Shown piece after piece: positions 1-10,960 of a stretch of DNA of 64,000 bases. A program made the position numbers and the translations under genes. Each line of letters opens with the position of its first letter. The first letter of the stretch is position 1. The notes under the pieces were generated by a model, which saw only the letters and a program-made list of their open reading frames with translations, had not been told where the DNA came from and did no database searches. Source of the DNA: Rotaria sp. Silwood1 (lineage: Eukaryota; Rotifera; Eurotatoria; Philodinida; Philodinidae); NCBI GenBank assembly GCA_905250075.1, contig CAJNOP010000117.1, positions 62,001-126,000 on the forward strand. The letters are read 5' to 3'.

Positions 1-223
1 AAATATTTGATGTAGAAGAAGAAAAAATTTCTTTTCTCTCGGACGGGAAAAAATGCGTAATCTTTTACTCTTTTGTTTTCAAAAGGTTGTTTTTGTTGTC
101 ATTGTAGAACACGTTGACTCGATAGAGCAAGGGATAGTACTTGGTACATGAGTATACTCAAACATAGCAAAAATTATTTCTTTGTGAAATTAAATTAGAT
201 TCTCCTTTTGAAACTATACTGAA

Positions 224-1315
224 ATGAATATTATTAATTTTAGATCGATTTCCTTGACTATGCACATCATACCATTATTATATCAACCCGAATTTCAATC
301 TCTTATCTTCTTAGTTTCAAATAGTCTTATTGTATTATTGACAAATTATTTTTTTCCAACATATTCATTTTATTCTTTAATTCTTTATTTTATTTGTATA
401 ATATTGATAAGCAGAATAATAGCATCTGGCCATTCATATATACCACCGAAAAATACAGATTTAACAGGACAAACTATTATAGTTACAGGAGCAGCATCTG
501 GTATTGGTCGTGTATCAGCAATTGATTTTGCTAAATTAGGTGCAAAAGTAATTGTTGGTATACGTGGTCAAAGTCGAGCTGAAAAAATAGCTCAATTATT
601 AGAACATGAAGCACATATAATTGGTACTGGTAGAATAATTGGTTACGATTTGGATTTATCAAAACTTTCAATTGTAAAAAAATTTGCTGATAAAATTCTT
701 GAACATGAACAACATGTAAATATTCTATTGAATAATGCTGGTACAGTACAATTAGTACATTCAGTAACATTTGATGAATTAGAAACACAATTCGGTATAA
801 ATCATATTGGTCATTTTTATTTAACAAAACTTCTTTTACCATTATTAATTCAATCAAAAGCGCGTATTGTTAATGTCAGTAGTCTTGGACACTGCTTTGT
901 CGATGATCATATCAATTATGAATTTCCTAGTTCATCATATAATGTACAAATAGCTTATGGTCAATCAAAATTAGCTCAAATATGGCATGCTTATGAACTA
1001 CAACAACGTTATGGTCAACAAGGTATAAATGCATATTCATTACATCCAGGAATGATCTTTACAGGAATAACACGACGAGCACCAAAATTATTTGATTTTG
1101 TTTATCAATTAGTATTAGTTATAGTTGGTAAGTCACTAAGTGAAGGAGCACAAACAAGTCTATATTGTTCATTATCAAATCAAGCTAAACCAGGAAAATT
1201 TCATGGTAATTGTAAAGAAGCGAAAACAAGTCCATTGGCTTATAATAAAAAATTAGCTGAAGAATGTTGGGAATTTAGTGAAAGAATTGTTAATGAAAAG
1301 ACAAAACATTTTTAA
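224..1315 (+). CDS. Membrane-anchored short-chain dehydrogenase/reductase (retinol-dehydrogenase-like)
   Basis: One uninterrupted 363-codon frame. Residues about 20-66 are strongly hydrophobic and look like one or two membrane segments. A classical SDR Rossmann domain follows: cofactor motif TGAASGIG (88-95), NNAG (170-173), catalytic Ser at about 219-220 in NVSS, and YGQSK (Tyr245, Lys249), then HPGM at about 274. These are the NAD(P)-binding and Ser-Tyr-Lys residues of the family, so the enzyme is probably active. The long substrate-binding half and anchored amino end resemble the RDH11-14/WWOX/DHRS group, which acts on retinoids or steroids in the ER membrane; the exact substrate cannot be told. 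The first Met is used because the hydrophobic stretch follows it directly; Met13 is an alternative. It has no introns, unlike nearly every other gene here, which suggests a retrocopy or a gene acquired late. Confidence 0.9.
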   Translation: MNIINFRSISLTMHIIPLLYQPEFQSLIFLVSNSLIVLLTNYFFPTYSFYSLILYFICIILISRIIASGHSYIPPKNTDLTGQTIIVTGAASGIGRVSAIDFAKLGAKVIVGIRGQSRAEKIAQLLEHEAHIIGTGRIIGYDLDLSKLSIVKKFADKILEHEQHVNILLNNAGTVQLVHSVTFDELETQFGINHIGHFYLTKLLLPLLIQSKARIVNVSSLGHCFVDDHINYEFPSSSYNVQIAYGQSKLAQIWHAYELQQRYGQQGINAYSLHPGMIFTGITRRAPKLFDFVYQLVLVIVGKSLSEGAQTSLYCSLSNQAKPGKFHGNCKEAKTSPLAYNKKLAEECWEFSERIVNEKTKHF

Positions 1316-1892
1316 GTGAACATTGAACTGTATATACACACGATCTTCGCAGTGAATATTAACATTTCCTAGTGCAGGTCATCATCAACCAAGTACTCAT
1401 ATAGTACTTGTCTTTTAATATTAAGTGTTTCGTGAGTAATTATATACAGCTTTTTATAAAATTAGTCATCAGCATATATGTTGTTTATCATTGTTATACT
1501 ACATCGGTTTTATTTAAGGATGAAAATAATAATAAAAGACAGAGATACATACGATGAATTTTTAAGAGATATTATAATTTTGAAAATAACACGTATTGAA
1601 TAACCCTTATAGTCTTTGCATACAGGTTAAGAATAAACTTTCTACTTTTTAGAAAATTAAAGTAATAGTAAACAAGTATGTACTCTGAACTATTGTCGAT
1701 GTCAAAACAAAATTCAACTTGATATTTTTGAATGTCTCGTGAACAAATGTAGCTATAAACCTGCAGATTCCACCATTTGAAACAGAAATGTGGGAGAAGT
1801 GGAACTTTGCTGAATTATCTGAACTGTATTGTTGTAGATTTTGACAGGAGGTTTTGAAAAACTTCTTCAACGAACAATGAAATCCAATTTAG
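1316..1892. other. Intergenic, no gene seen
   Basis: AT-rich stretch between the SDR gene and the first inverted-repeat element. Only short random frames are open on either strand. Confidence 0.6.
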
Positions 1893-2390
1893 AGAATTGA
1901 TAGTGAAGACATTTCTCTGTCGCAATCAAACCAAGATCAACCTTTCTAGCTTATTCCATTACGAAGTTATAAGAGTTTTCATGAAAGCTTTGAAAGCGGC
2001 CAATTGACTATCGATCACTGTAAACTATATTGAATTTAGTATATTTGTTTACGCTAAGTCCAACTGTGGTTTTAGTTTTCGTATGATCATACGTTGATAC
2101 ATAATGATTTTTGTAATTTAATCTATAGAAAGCTTTTTGATATTAGATCAAGTATTTTCAAGACCTGGTCTTTCTAACATCAGATCGTTTCAAAATTAAA
2201 AACAAATACCACAGTTGAACTTGGCGTAAACGAACGTACCGAATTCAACACAGTTTATAGTAATCGATGGTCAGTTGGTCGATTTCAAGGGTTTCACGAA
2301 AACGCTTATAACTCCGAAATGAAATAAGCTAGAATGGTTAACCTTGCCTTGATCGGGACAGAGAAATGTCTTCACTATCGATCTTTTCAA
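1893..2390. mobile_element. Imperfect fold-back (long inverted repeat) element
   Basis: Two arms of about 190 bp face each other: left about 1893-2082, right about 2193-2390, with a spacer of about 110 bp. The right arm read backwards follows the left arm with roughly 80 percent identity by eye; for example GATAGTGAAGACATTTCTCT on the left reappears in reverse complement at about 2362-2381. No transposase is inside. The divergence between arms says it is older than the near-perfect fold-back at 13465-13968. It may be a non-autonomous DNA transposon or an old inverted duplication. Confidence 0.65.
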
Positions 2391-2783
2391 TTTGCGGATA
2401 TGAAAGTGGTTATTGTATTCAAGTCGATGACTGACACTCGCATCCTTAATAATCATCGAAATTCGGAAGATCGACCAGCAAACAAAGTAAGTTACCTCCT
2501 TTCAAACCTTCTTCTCGACAAATATTGAATGATTTGACTTGCATATTAAATCATGTGTTTAATAAAAAATCAGTTAATCAAAATCATAATTTTTATATGT
2601 TTGTTTTTTTTTGTGGAACTATAATCCACTTAATCGTATGTATTTTCAATTCAAATCAAATTTACATGTAATAATTGAACCATAAAATAGATTAATCAAA
2701 CGAGGAAAATTTGTAATTATCCAAAAAAAAACAAGTTTTAAAAACGAAATGCTAAATTATCAGATAAAAATATTATCTTTAGT

Positions 2784-3314
2784 CTAATTTGATGGCATAC
2801 GAAGAAGAGTAATTTTAACATGGTCATGTTTGCCTTGAAATAATATTTCATATTCATCAGGAAAATAAATATAACCATGTTTTCGAGCTCGAAGAAGAAT
2901 ACCAACGAGTTTGTTTGAAATATTTGTATAGAACTAATGATAGAATTATTATTTAATCGTGTAAAAAAAAACAATTATTAATACATACATCAAATAACTG
3001 TTTAAAGGTTATTTCATAAGTTGATGTTGATGAATCATCTAGTTTTTTTCCTAGACTTTTTATGGTTTCACATAAATATTTAACTTCTTGTTGAATATGA
3101 GCTTGAGCAGCTAAACCTCGTTGTTCGGTTCGACTACCTTTTGGTGGTCGACCATATCTAATTTATTTTATTCAATTAAAGAATAAGATTTTCTCTAAAT
3201 AAAATTTTCTTACTCGGGATCACCTTTTTTATAAATTCGACAAGGTATCACTTGAGAATTTTTAGAATAGGAGTTCGACAGACGATCGGGTAATGGTGGA
3301 GCTGATGGTACCAT
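2784..3314 (-). CDS. Costars-domain protein (C-terminal part of ABRA/STARS, actin-binding Rho-activating)
   Basis: Three exons, 3214-3314, 2989-3157 and 2784-2933, with GT-AG introns of 56 and 55 bp. Joined they give 139 residues ending in TAG. After a short proline-containing start (MVPSAPPLPDRL) comes YGRPPKGSRTEQRG, the segment that precedes the costars domain in vertebrate ABRA, then the domain itself with FKQLFD, NISNKLVGILLRARKHGYIY and a final HDHVKITLL. Costars proteins bind actin; ABRA promotes actin polymerisation and SRF/MRTF signalling in muscle. This protein has the costars half only and lacks ABRA's long amino region, so it sits between ABRA and the tiny ABRACL. A start in the same frame at 3461 is possible, but that extension has no family resemblance. 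The T-box gene lies on the same strand. Confidence 0.87.
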
Positions 3315-4751
3315 GATGTATATGTCGTTCTTTCTTTTTTCTTCTTTTCTGCTTATCAACTTATCTGCACATACCGTACTTGTATACATGCACAAGGACG
3401 AAGTTCTATCGGGATAAGCAGTTTGCTTGCATATGTAAATATTCCAAGGAAAGTAATCCATAGAACCGAACAGAAAAGAAAAAAAAAGATGTTATGTCAT
3501 ATGACATGATGCTTCCTTGAAAATCTGCATTGTCATACGTACTATTTTGTTATGGTAAAAAGATACAAATCTTATTCGTTGAACGGAAAGGAAAAAGCCG
3601 ATATTTGATTTTTCTTAATTTATGATGAAGACTAAAACTCACCCACCGAAAATCAATTGCAGATCAAGAGAGTAGCAAGTCTGTGAGATTCTACTACCTG
3701 AAATCGACTTGTATATAATTTCATCCAATAATAAACAATTAAATTTTTATTTCATTTTCAATACAATATTTATCCTAGATTATAGAGAAACATCATGGAA
3801 GGAGTAAAAAATCGTAAATTGGATTGAAACAAGAAATTGTTTTTTCTTTTATTAATAAGGAACATCTACCATATTATTAAAAAAAAATATATCATCATCT
3901 GAGTTAAGCACTACGTAGAAATGGAACAACTGATGCCAATAACACATTAATAAAACTTTTCATAAATGTTCAGTTCATGAAAATTCAATAATAAAAAACT
4001 TCACACTTCCGTATCTTAGGGTTCGGGAGATTTTCAGAGACCAAGCTACAGAACAAGATTGTTACGAGTACAAACTTTTTATCGATATGTTTCAACTTGC
4101 AGCACTCGAGTTATTTTAATTTGAAAGAGAACATCATATCACTTATGATGAGAGAAGGAGTATTTTTAATTTTTAATCTATTTCATTTTTCAGATTACCG
4201 AAACTTCAATAATCTGGAAAACTCTGGATTAATCTAGCATTGACAATCAATTAGCAAGTTTTTTTTCTCTCATCGAAAGGGCTATGCATATACCTATCGA
4301 TACAGAAAAAAAACACAGCTTTCTAGAATGAAGTATGTTAAGAAAAAGTTCTTATTTTTATTTAAAAAAAGGATGAAGTATAAATATATTACATGTCAAT
4401 CGAAATACTTATCAATTTACATTAAATTATCTTTGTACATAATACATAAGGACAGACAATGCCACATACAATTGCGTTTATATAAGTTATATCATTCATG
4501 AACATAATAAAGACGGAAGAATAACAAATTCATTTTTTTCATATACTACTAAAGTTATTTGCATTCTTTAATAATACTCTTGTTCTATAATGAGTTTTCG
4601 ATTTCTAAATTAGTTTTTCATTGTACTAAAAACAAATGAATGTCGATTTACGAAAATATTTTATTCAAGCAGGAAAAAACAACGTCAATAAACATCCACA
4701 TACAAACGGGAGGAAAATGAAGAATGCAAAAAAAAAAGAGAAAAGAACAGT
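3315..4751. other. Intergenic, no gene seen
   Basis: About 1.4 kb of AT-rich sequence between two minus-strand genes. It presumably holds the upstream region of the costars gene and the 3' UTR of the T-box gene. No further open frame resembles a protein. Confidence 0.6.
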
Positions 4752-6785
4752 TTAATGATGTCGTTTCTTTTTATATGAATGTTGATGTTCATATGCAATA
4801 TTTCCATAATAATCAAGTGCTACAGTATTTCCAGTACCATAGGGTGGTGATGGAGAACCATATGAATATGAATGAAAAGTATTACTTTAGAAATTAGAAA
4901 AAAAAAATTCTAGATTAACAAAAAAAAACACAAAAACAATATGTTTAACATACCGATTATCAGAACTGTCTCGAAAGCCTTTAGCAAATGGATTATTATC
5001 AATTTTAAGTTGAGTAACCTATTAAATAAAACAAAAATTTTAAATTATATGAAAATAAAACAAATCAAAGTCATACATCAGTATTTTGATAAGCTGTAAC
5101 AGCAATAAATTGTGTTTCAGGAAATGTAAATGTATGTTTTGGTGGTGAATTTGATTTATTAGATGATGTTGGATCTGATGATCGACCACTTACTTCAACA
5201 ATATTTAAACGTGGCATATATTTATGCATTGAATTAAGAATTAGTGTCATCTTTCAAAAAAAAAAGAAGTATCAAAACAATATTTTTCTATTTAAATTTT
5301 AATCGACATTCTCACTTGATTTTGTGGATGACTTGTTGGTAATTGTTTATTATTTGTTAATTTTAATTTTGAAAATGAAATTTTTTCATTTCTCATCCAA
5401 TGTGCACCACTATTCGGTGAATCCGGATGTAAATAAACATGATCTATAAATCGCTAATTTTTAACAAAAAAAAACAAAAACATGAAAATATCTTTTTACT
5501 TGTTTTTTGACATTGTTCAGCTTGTCCTGATGGTACCCATTTACCAGAATTAAATTTCCAATGATTAACATCAACTAAAACCATATCAACATACATATTA
5601 TATGTTGCTTCAGGTTTTAATCCATAAATTTTATATTCAAGTGTTGGAAACATACGACGACCAGCTATTCAAATTAGATTAAATTTCATTTAGAAATATC
5701 ATATAAGATAGTTACTTTTAGTTATAATATTTTCAAGTGTATGTGGAGCAAATTTTAACCAGAGTGGTCGATTGACTAATTCAACTATAATTGAATCAGA
5801 TCGACAAACTCCATTTAATGGTGACTGAAATAAAAAGAACATTGGTCAGTTTTTTTTTCAAACTATTTTCAATAATATAAAATAATCATTCGAAGCGGTA
5901 ACCTAAGTCGATGATTTGATCATTAAAGGTAAAATAAAATATTAGACATTGCTACGTTTTGAAAAATAAACACGAGAATATTTCGAAATCATTAAGATTG
6001 AGACGAAATAGGTGTCTACTAGTAGCACAACCAATGGTAGGTTAGACCTGACGTCATCTTTCCACCCACAGTCTCTTAGGCACTTCTCTAGTAACTACTA
6101 GGAAATCTGGATTTACGACAAGAAAGGATAATTTGAACTTTTTTTGCTAATGTTTTATTGAAAGAAAAGAAATCTTTTTGTCAAAACTGATGGAAGATGA
6201 CAATATCACGGAAAATGAATATCCACTTACATAAGGTGTTAAATAATCTCCACTATTACTAGTACTACAAGCTGTTTGTTCTACAGGTGTTTGAATATAA
6301 TTTGAATGTTGATGAAACATTTGATTTGATTGTATAGTTGGTATTGGCGATAAATTATAATCATAGATAGGAGTTGATTGTTGATCGGATGCTTTTTGTG
6401 GAAATAACACATCTTCAGATGAATAATGATGACGATGATGAGGATAGATTGGCATATAAATAGTTGAAGATCCTTGATGATTTGAATCATCTTCATTAAT
6501 ACGTGTATTTGATTGTGGATGAGAATATCCCGGTGAAAGTGTATAATATTGTGTAGGTTCATAAAGATTTGATGTTTGTGAATGATGAAGATTATTGGAT
6601 TCATCATTAAATGGTACTGGATGATAATAGTAATGATGATGTTGTGGAGTATAATGTGTAGAATAATATTCTGATGAAATTTTAGTTTCATCGTCGTCTT
6701 TAGTAGCAAGTGGCGTTAACATAGTGGTGCTGTTCACGCTCTCGGTGCGACAGGTGCTAATCGACGAAGAGAAAACGATGAACAA
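4752..6785 (-). CDS. T-box transcription factor, T-brain (Tbr1/Eomes/Tbx21) subfamily
   Basis: Seven exons, 6231-6785, 5716-5824, 5500-5664, 5316-5443, 5077-5250, 4954-5018 and 4752-4884, join in frame to 442 residues. Exon 1 codes a His/Tyr/Ser-rich low-complexity region. Exons 2-6 code the DNA-binding T-domain: [100 protein letters not shown] and [16 protein letters not shown]. The last motif, with TNNK and [10 protein letters not shown], points to T-brain rather than Brachyury or Tbx2. A Ser/Pro-rich insert (about 17 residues) splits the domain after VEV. The tail after the T-domain is very short (about 45 residues), so the long activation region of vertebrate Eomes is missing. A second Met at 6722 would also serve as start. 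Intron 1 is 406 bp; the others are 50-75 bp. Nuclear regulator of development. Confidence 0.92.
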
Positions 6786-7869
6786 TAATGAACAGAAGTT
6801 GAAAAAAAAGAAAAAGAATATGTCTATTTAGTAACAAGAGAGAGAGAGAGAAAATAAAACGACCAATAATAATTATGAACCAATAAAAAATTAGAGAAAA
6901 AAATTCTTCTTCTTCTTCTTCTTTTTTCTTTTTTCCGCATTTGATAAATCATAATGACGAAAAGACAAAAATACTTTTTTCCGTCGTCGAAAAAAAAAAG
7001 AACTAAAATTTTATATCGTACATCAAGCGCAGCGGGTTATCATTAAAAACTTTGATTTAAAGTGATAATTGCATTCACTTATTCAAGTCAGATTCATTCA
7101 TTACCGAATAAATGAATAGAAAAATGTATCACAGAGAAAAAACAGAATCTTGTTCGTGTGTTAAGTGTGAATAACATTCGAGAGATTTTTTTATCCATAC
7201 ATATGTCAAATATTGTCCAAAAAAATCAAATGAAAAAAATGTTTATAAAGATAAAACTTGCAAAAAAAAAAGAACTTTTCTTCGAACTAAATTTTTATTC
7301 ATGTAATATAAGTGATACGAATTAGACTTTCTCTTTCAACAACGCAAAAGCAACAGATCTAGGTTTTCGAGAAAAGAGAAGAAGAAGCAATCGCTTCCAG
7401 TGCCCAATTCTAAATTCGCTACTGCCCATCAACTTCTAGAACTTATTGAAATTTTTCTCTATCCTTCATTGTATAAGTTATCATCAAACAAAAGAAATCC
7501 AACTGAAGATTTTCTATTCTGAACTCTGACTCTCTTTTGATTCGTTTAAAATGCATCAGATATTATCAATAGACAAGTTCAAATAAATCCAATGATTTAA
7601 AATAAATCCAATAAATTTCAATAGCCTCTGTAACAAAAAAAGCACAGATTTCAATAAGTCTATTTAGACAGTCGTTTCTGTTCATATTGAAGGTGTCATT
7701 TTGTATCTGAAATTCGTTTTCATTCGTTTTTCTTTTCTCAACTCTCTTCTTTTTTTTCCCATTATCAGCTTTTTTTTTGTGATTTACTTTCATCTGTCAT
7801 CATCAATCTTCTGCATGCGAACGGAATTAAAGATCGAAGAAAGAATAAAAAAAAATATACAGTTGTATG
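6786..7869. other. Upstream region of the T-box gene, simple repeats
   Basis: Contains a short GA run (about 6836-6851) and a TTC microsatellite (about 6904-6922), then featureless AT-rich DNA. Small frames here are not convincing. Confidence 0.6.
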
Positions 7870-8583
7870 TATATGTCTTAGTAGAAATTAAAATTCAGTA
7901 GAATTTAAAACTCTACTAGTAGGAATTAAAATTTCAATTTCTACTATAGGAAAATTTTAAATTCTACTAGAAACTTACACTATAGAATTATGTGAATATC
8001 TCCTAGAATAGAAATAAAATTAAACCTTGCGATCACTGGATTATTCGATTTAATGGCATAAACAACTTGTAATTCCCCAATAGTAACTAATTTAAAGTGT
8101 TTATGGAGCTAGAATTTAAATAGCTTCACCCCAACCACCTTTTATTACCGTATATGATGTCATTATAAGCAGCTTGTGTGATAACAAACTTTGAACGAAA
8201 TCTTTCGCCTAAAGATTCTATATGTTTATCAAATTTCGAATAAAATGGTTCCATTTCATGTAATATTCAAGTCTTTTTTATTTTGATACTGACGCGAGAA
8301 CTTCAAATTAAATATCAAAATCTTTTTTCTTTGCGTTCTACATATTGTATCATTCGAATGAGGGTTAATTTTATTTTCTATTCTGGGAGATATTCACATA
8401 ATTCTATAGTGTAAGTTTCTAGTAGAATTTAAAATTCTCCTATAGTAGAAATTAAAATTTTAATTTCCACTAGTGCAACTTAAAATCGCCGGTTATTTCA
8501 ATTTCTTCTAGTAGAACTTGAAATTTTAATTTCTACTAGTAGAATTTTAAATTCTACTGAATTTTAATTTCTACTACGACATA
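7870..8583. mobile_element. Inverted-repeat (MITE-like/fold-back) element of about 710 bp
   Basis: The ends mirror each other: the left end reads GTCTTAGTAGAAATTAAAAT and the right end carries its reverse complement, with matching continuing through TAGAATTATGTGAATATCTC (left about 7984) and its complement at about 8385. The left arm covers about 7870-8035 and the right about 8361-8583. The right arm is longer because the motif TAGTAGAATTTAAAATT is repeated within it; this motif is itself nearly palindromic. The core of about 320 bp contains a decayed minus-strand coding piece. There is no transposase, so it depends on another element. Superfamily not recognised. Confidence 0.75.
8024..8268 (-). 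pseudogene. Decayed coding remnant inside the inverted-repeat element
   Basis: On the minus strand, protein-like stretches remain in shifting frames: EMEPFYSKFDKHIESLGERF and ITQAAYNDIIYGNKRWLG, then HFKLVTIGELQVVYAIKSNN. Stops and frame changes separate them. The composition looks like real protein rather than chance AT-rich translation. I do not recognise the parent protein. It could be a host gene fragment captured by the element or the last trace of its own gene. Confidence 0.4.
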
Positions 8584-10161
8584 TATACACTTTTCTCTAA
8601 CACTCAACAAACAATATTGTTCATTATCAATTGTCTTCTTGAAGTTTGAAGAATTATCATTGTGTATCAATTTGTTGTATTTCTTCTGTAAACAAATGAT
8701 GAACGCTATCGTAGTCATCATATTATGTCATAATGGATATCAGACATCTTGTCATTAGTTTGATTCTTGATAGTTACTCTGAGACATAGGCATGGTTACG
8801 GTTTATGTTGTATTTGATTAAGCATAACTGATTGATAGGAAATATCGATATGATTATTCATTTTGCTATCGTTAAGAAAAGCCAATATTAATTTTGTAAT
8901 TATTTGTATCAAAAAATGATTGGATATTTGGTTTTAAAATTAGTTCGAGAATTTTAATTTATACTAAATTATAACTGAAAAGATTGACTTAAATTTTTGT
9001 TTTTAAATATGAGAAAATTATTTCGTATATGCATACATATGTAATGAATAAAATAATCTTATTCATGCTGTGATTTCATTCGAAAAGAATATTCTAGTAC
9101 CAGCTTAATTTGTTCCATCTTGTTTTTAAATAGATTAAATTGAGATTTGAATTTTATATCATCACGCGATATTGTCAGAGAATATACACGTGCTATATGA
9201 ATACTCTCTTGTGGTATGCACCTTTCATCCAACCAACTTCATGTATCACACGTTCACTTTTTGCTATTATATGCCTATTATCACATTTTTAACAAGTTAC
9301 CGCTGCTAGTATGGCGACATGTAGTGATAATGAAATCAGGAAAATTATATTTTATTTTTATACTAGTCATCTTGTTCCCGCTTTTTATTCATTTAGTTCT
9401 TTGAAAGAGAAAAAAAAACCATTTTCAATCTTGTGATAACGTTAAAATAAAATACAAAAAAAAGAAAAGAATCGATATTCCACAGGAAAGAGTTGAGTTA
9501 GTAGTTACATTTAATTACGTACAATCGATTTGTTGAAATTACTTTTCAAAATAATTGTTGATTGAAAAATTCATCATTTTCGTTATGGTACACCATGTAA
9601 TGGTTAGGGACCGTTTGATTGATGAAGTTTATCAACCAGATCGAGTCTCTGAAATGTTATTTTGAAGCTAAATTACTGCATTGAACTATATTTTGTGAGA
9701 ATTACTTGAGCACAGTTCGAACGATCTGAACTGATTTATATATGACATATTCAAAGTTTGTTACATACTATCATTTCATAGATTCGTTGTAATAACTACT
9801 AGCTCAGATATTTTTTCAAGTAAAAATTAAAGTAACTCTTTTTTATGAACTTTTATGTGTCAAAGCCACTATTTTTGGTAGGCCCTAAACTATTGGTTTA
9901 TATGAGAAACATAAAAGACACGTTGTTATCATGAATCATTAATGATAATCTTATGTCTTAATTAGCAGATAAATCTCAGTAACAATTCTTTAGATTAATA
10001 AATATGAGTATTTATTCTTTTATTTAAAAAAAAAATATGATCGTAAGAATTTGATTCTTTTATTCTCATGGATAAAGTTGATAATAATAAAAAAGAAGCA
10101 TTTTATAGATAACAAGAATCTGATTTGAAATAAGTAATTTTTGTTGTGTTAAGATGAATGT
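8584..10161. other. Intergenic, no gene seen
   Basis: About 1.6 kb of AT-rich DNA upstream of nothing obvious on the plus strand and downstream of the OARD1 gene on the minus strand. The plus frame at 9216-9404 has no family features. Confidence 0.6.
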
Positions 10162-10738
10162 TTAGATAGTATAAATCGTAATTTCAATATCATCTTCTTT
10201 GAATACATTTTGAATTAGTTGAGATACTTTATTCCAATCAAGTTTATCTAATCCACAACCTATTCGAGGCATTGCTAAATGACGAATATTATGTTGAATA
10301 CATAAATCTCGCATTACTCGAAGACTTGATTCTAATGTAGCCATAGTTGGTTTATAAAAATATCGTTCTTTTGTTACCAAATAAAAAATACAACGATCAT
10401 CTGCAGTAAGATAAGCACAACCGCCAACTGGTACATCTATGCAAATCAACAGAAAGAATATAAAAAAAATAAAAAATTCTTTCTAAAATTTTGTTAAATT
10501 GAGTAGATTTTCATTCGAGTATGTATCCAAAACAACTGCTTGACTTCGAATTAATTTACTGATTTCAAATTAGAAACGCACTTTGTTTTTGTAGTTCATT
10601 GATTTGACCAAATTTATCACGAAATAACATTGCAATGCCTTTCGACATATTCAAATCTCTTGAAACACAATGTGCAAGAGATGTATTTGATGAAGCTGAA
10701 AAAAGATCACCATGCATTTCACGAAAGATTAATGGCAT
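10162..10738 (-). CDS. OARD1: ADP-ribose glycohydrolase, TARG1/OARD1 type macrodomain
   Basis: Two exons, 10582-10738 and 10162-10436 (intron 145 bp, phase 1), give 143 residues against about 152 in human OARD1. The order of motifs follows the human protein: HGDLFSASSNTSLAHCVSRD (human GDLF...SLAHCIS), GIAMLFRDKFG, VPVGGCAYL, then YLVTKERYFYKPT and MPRIGCGLDKLDW. The lysine in the VTKE segment and the aspartate in GLDKL match the catalytic Lys84/Asp125 pair of TARG1. TARG1 removes ADP-ribose from glutamate and aspartate residues and hydrolyses O-acetyl-ADP-ribose in nucleus and cytosol. The start was chosen at MPLIFREMHGDLF because an in-frame stop lies four codons upstream. About 220 bp separate it from the end of the golgin-like gene on the same strand. 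Confidence 0.93.
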
Positions 10739-10960
10739 TGTTTTTAAATCTTAAATATGTAAAAGTATCAATCGATTTCTTTCGATGCTATCAGAGAATG
10801 TTCATTGAATTATATCTCTAATTAATTTTAATTTATTAAATAAAAACTTATATATATATATATATGTATATAGCGAACTTATTTAAAAAAATAATTAGCA
10901 CTGTATTTAATGAAGAAATAAAATAAAAAAGAAACGAGATTCAGCAAAATTAGAAATTCA

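Noticed and set aside
531-857. Minus-strand frame of 108 codons
   Set aside because: Antisense shadow of the SDR coding sequence, rich in Leu/Tyr/His as expected for reversed AT-rich codons.
6281-6709. Minus-strand frame of 142 codons in another phase
   Set aside because: Overlaps exon 1 of the T-box gene; Ile/His-rich frame shadow of its repeats.
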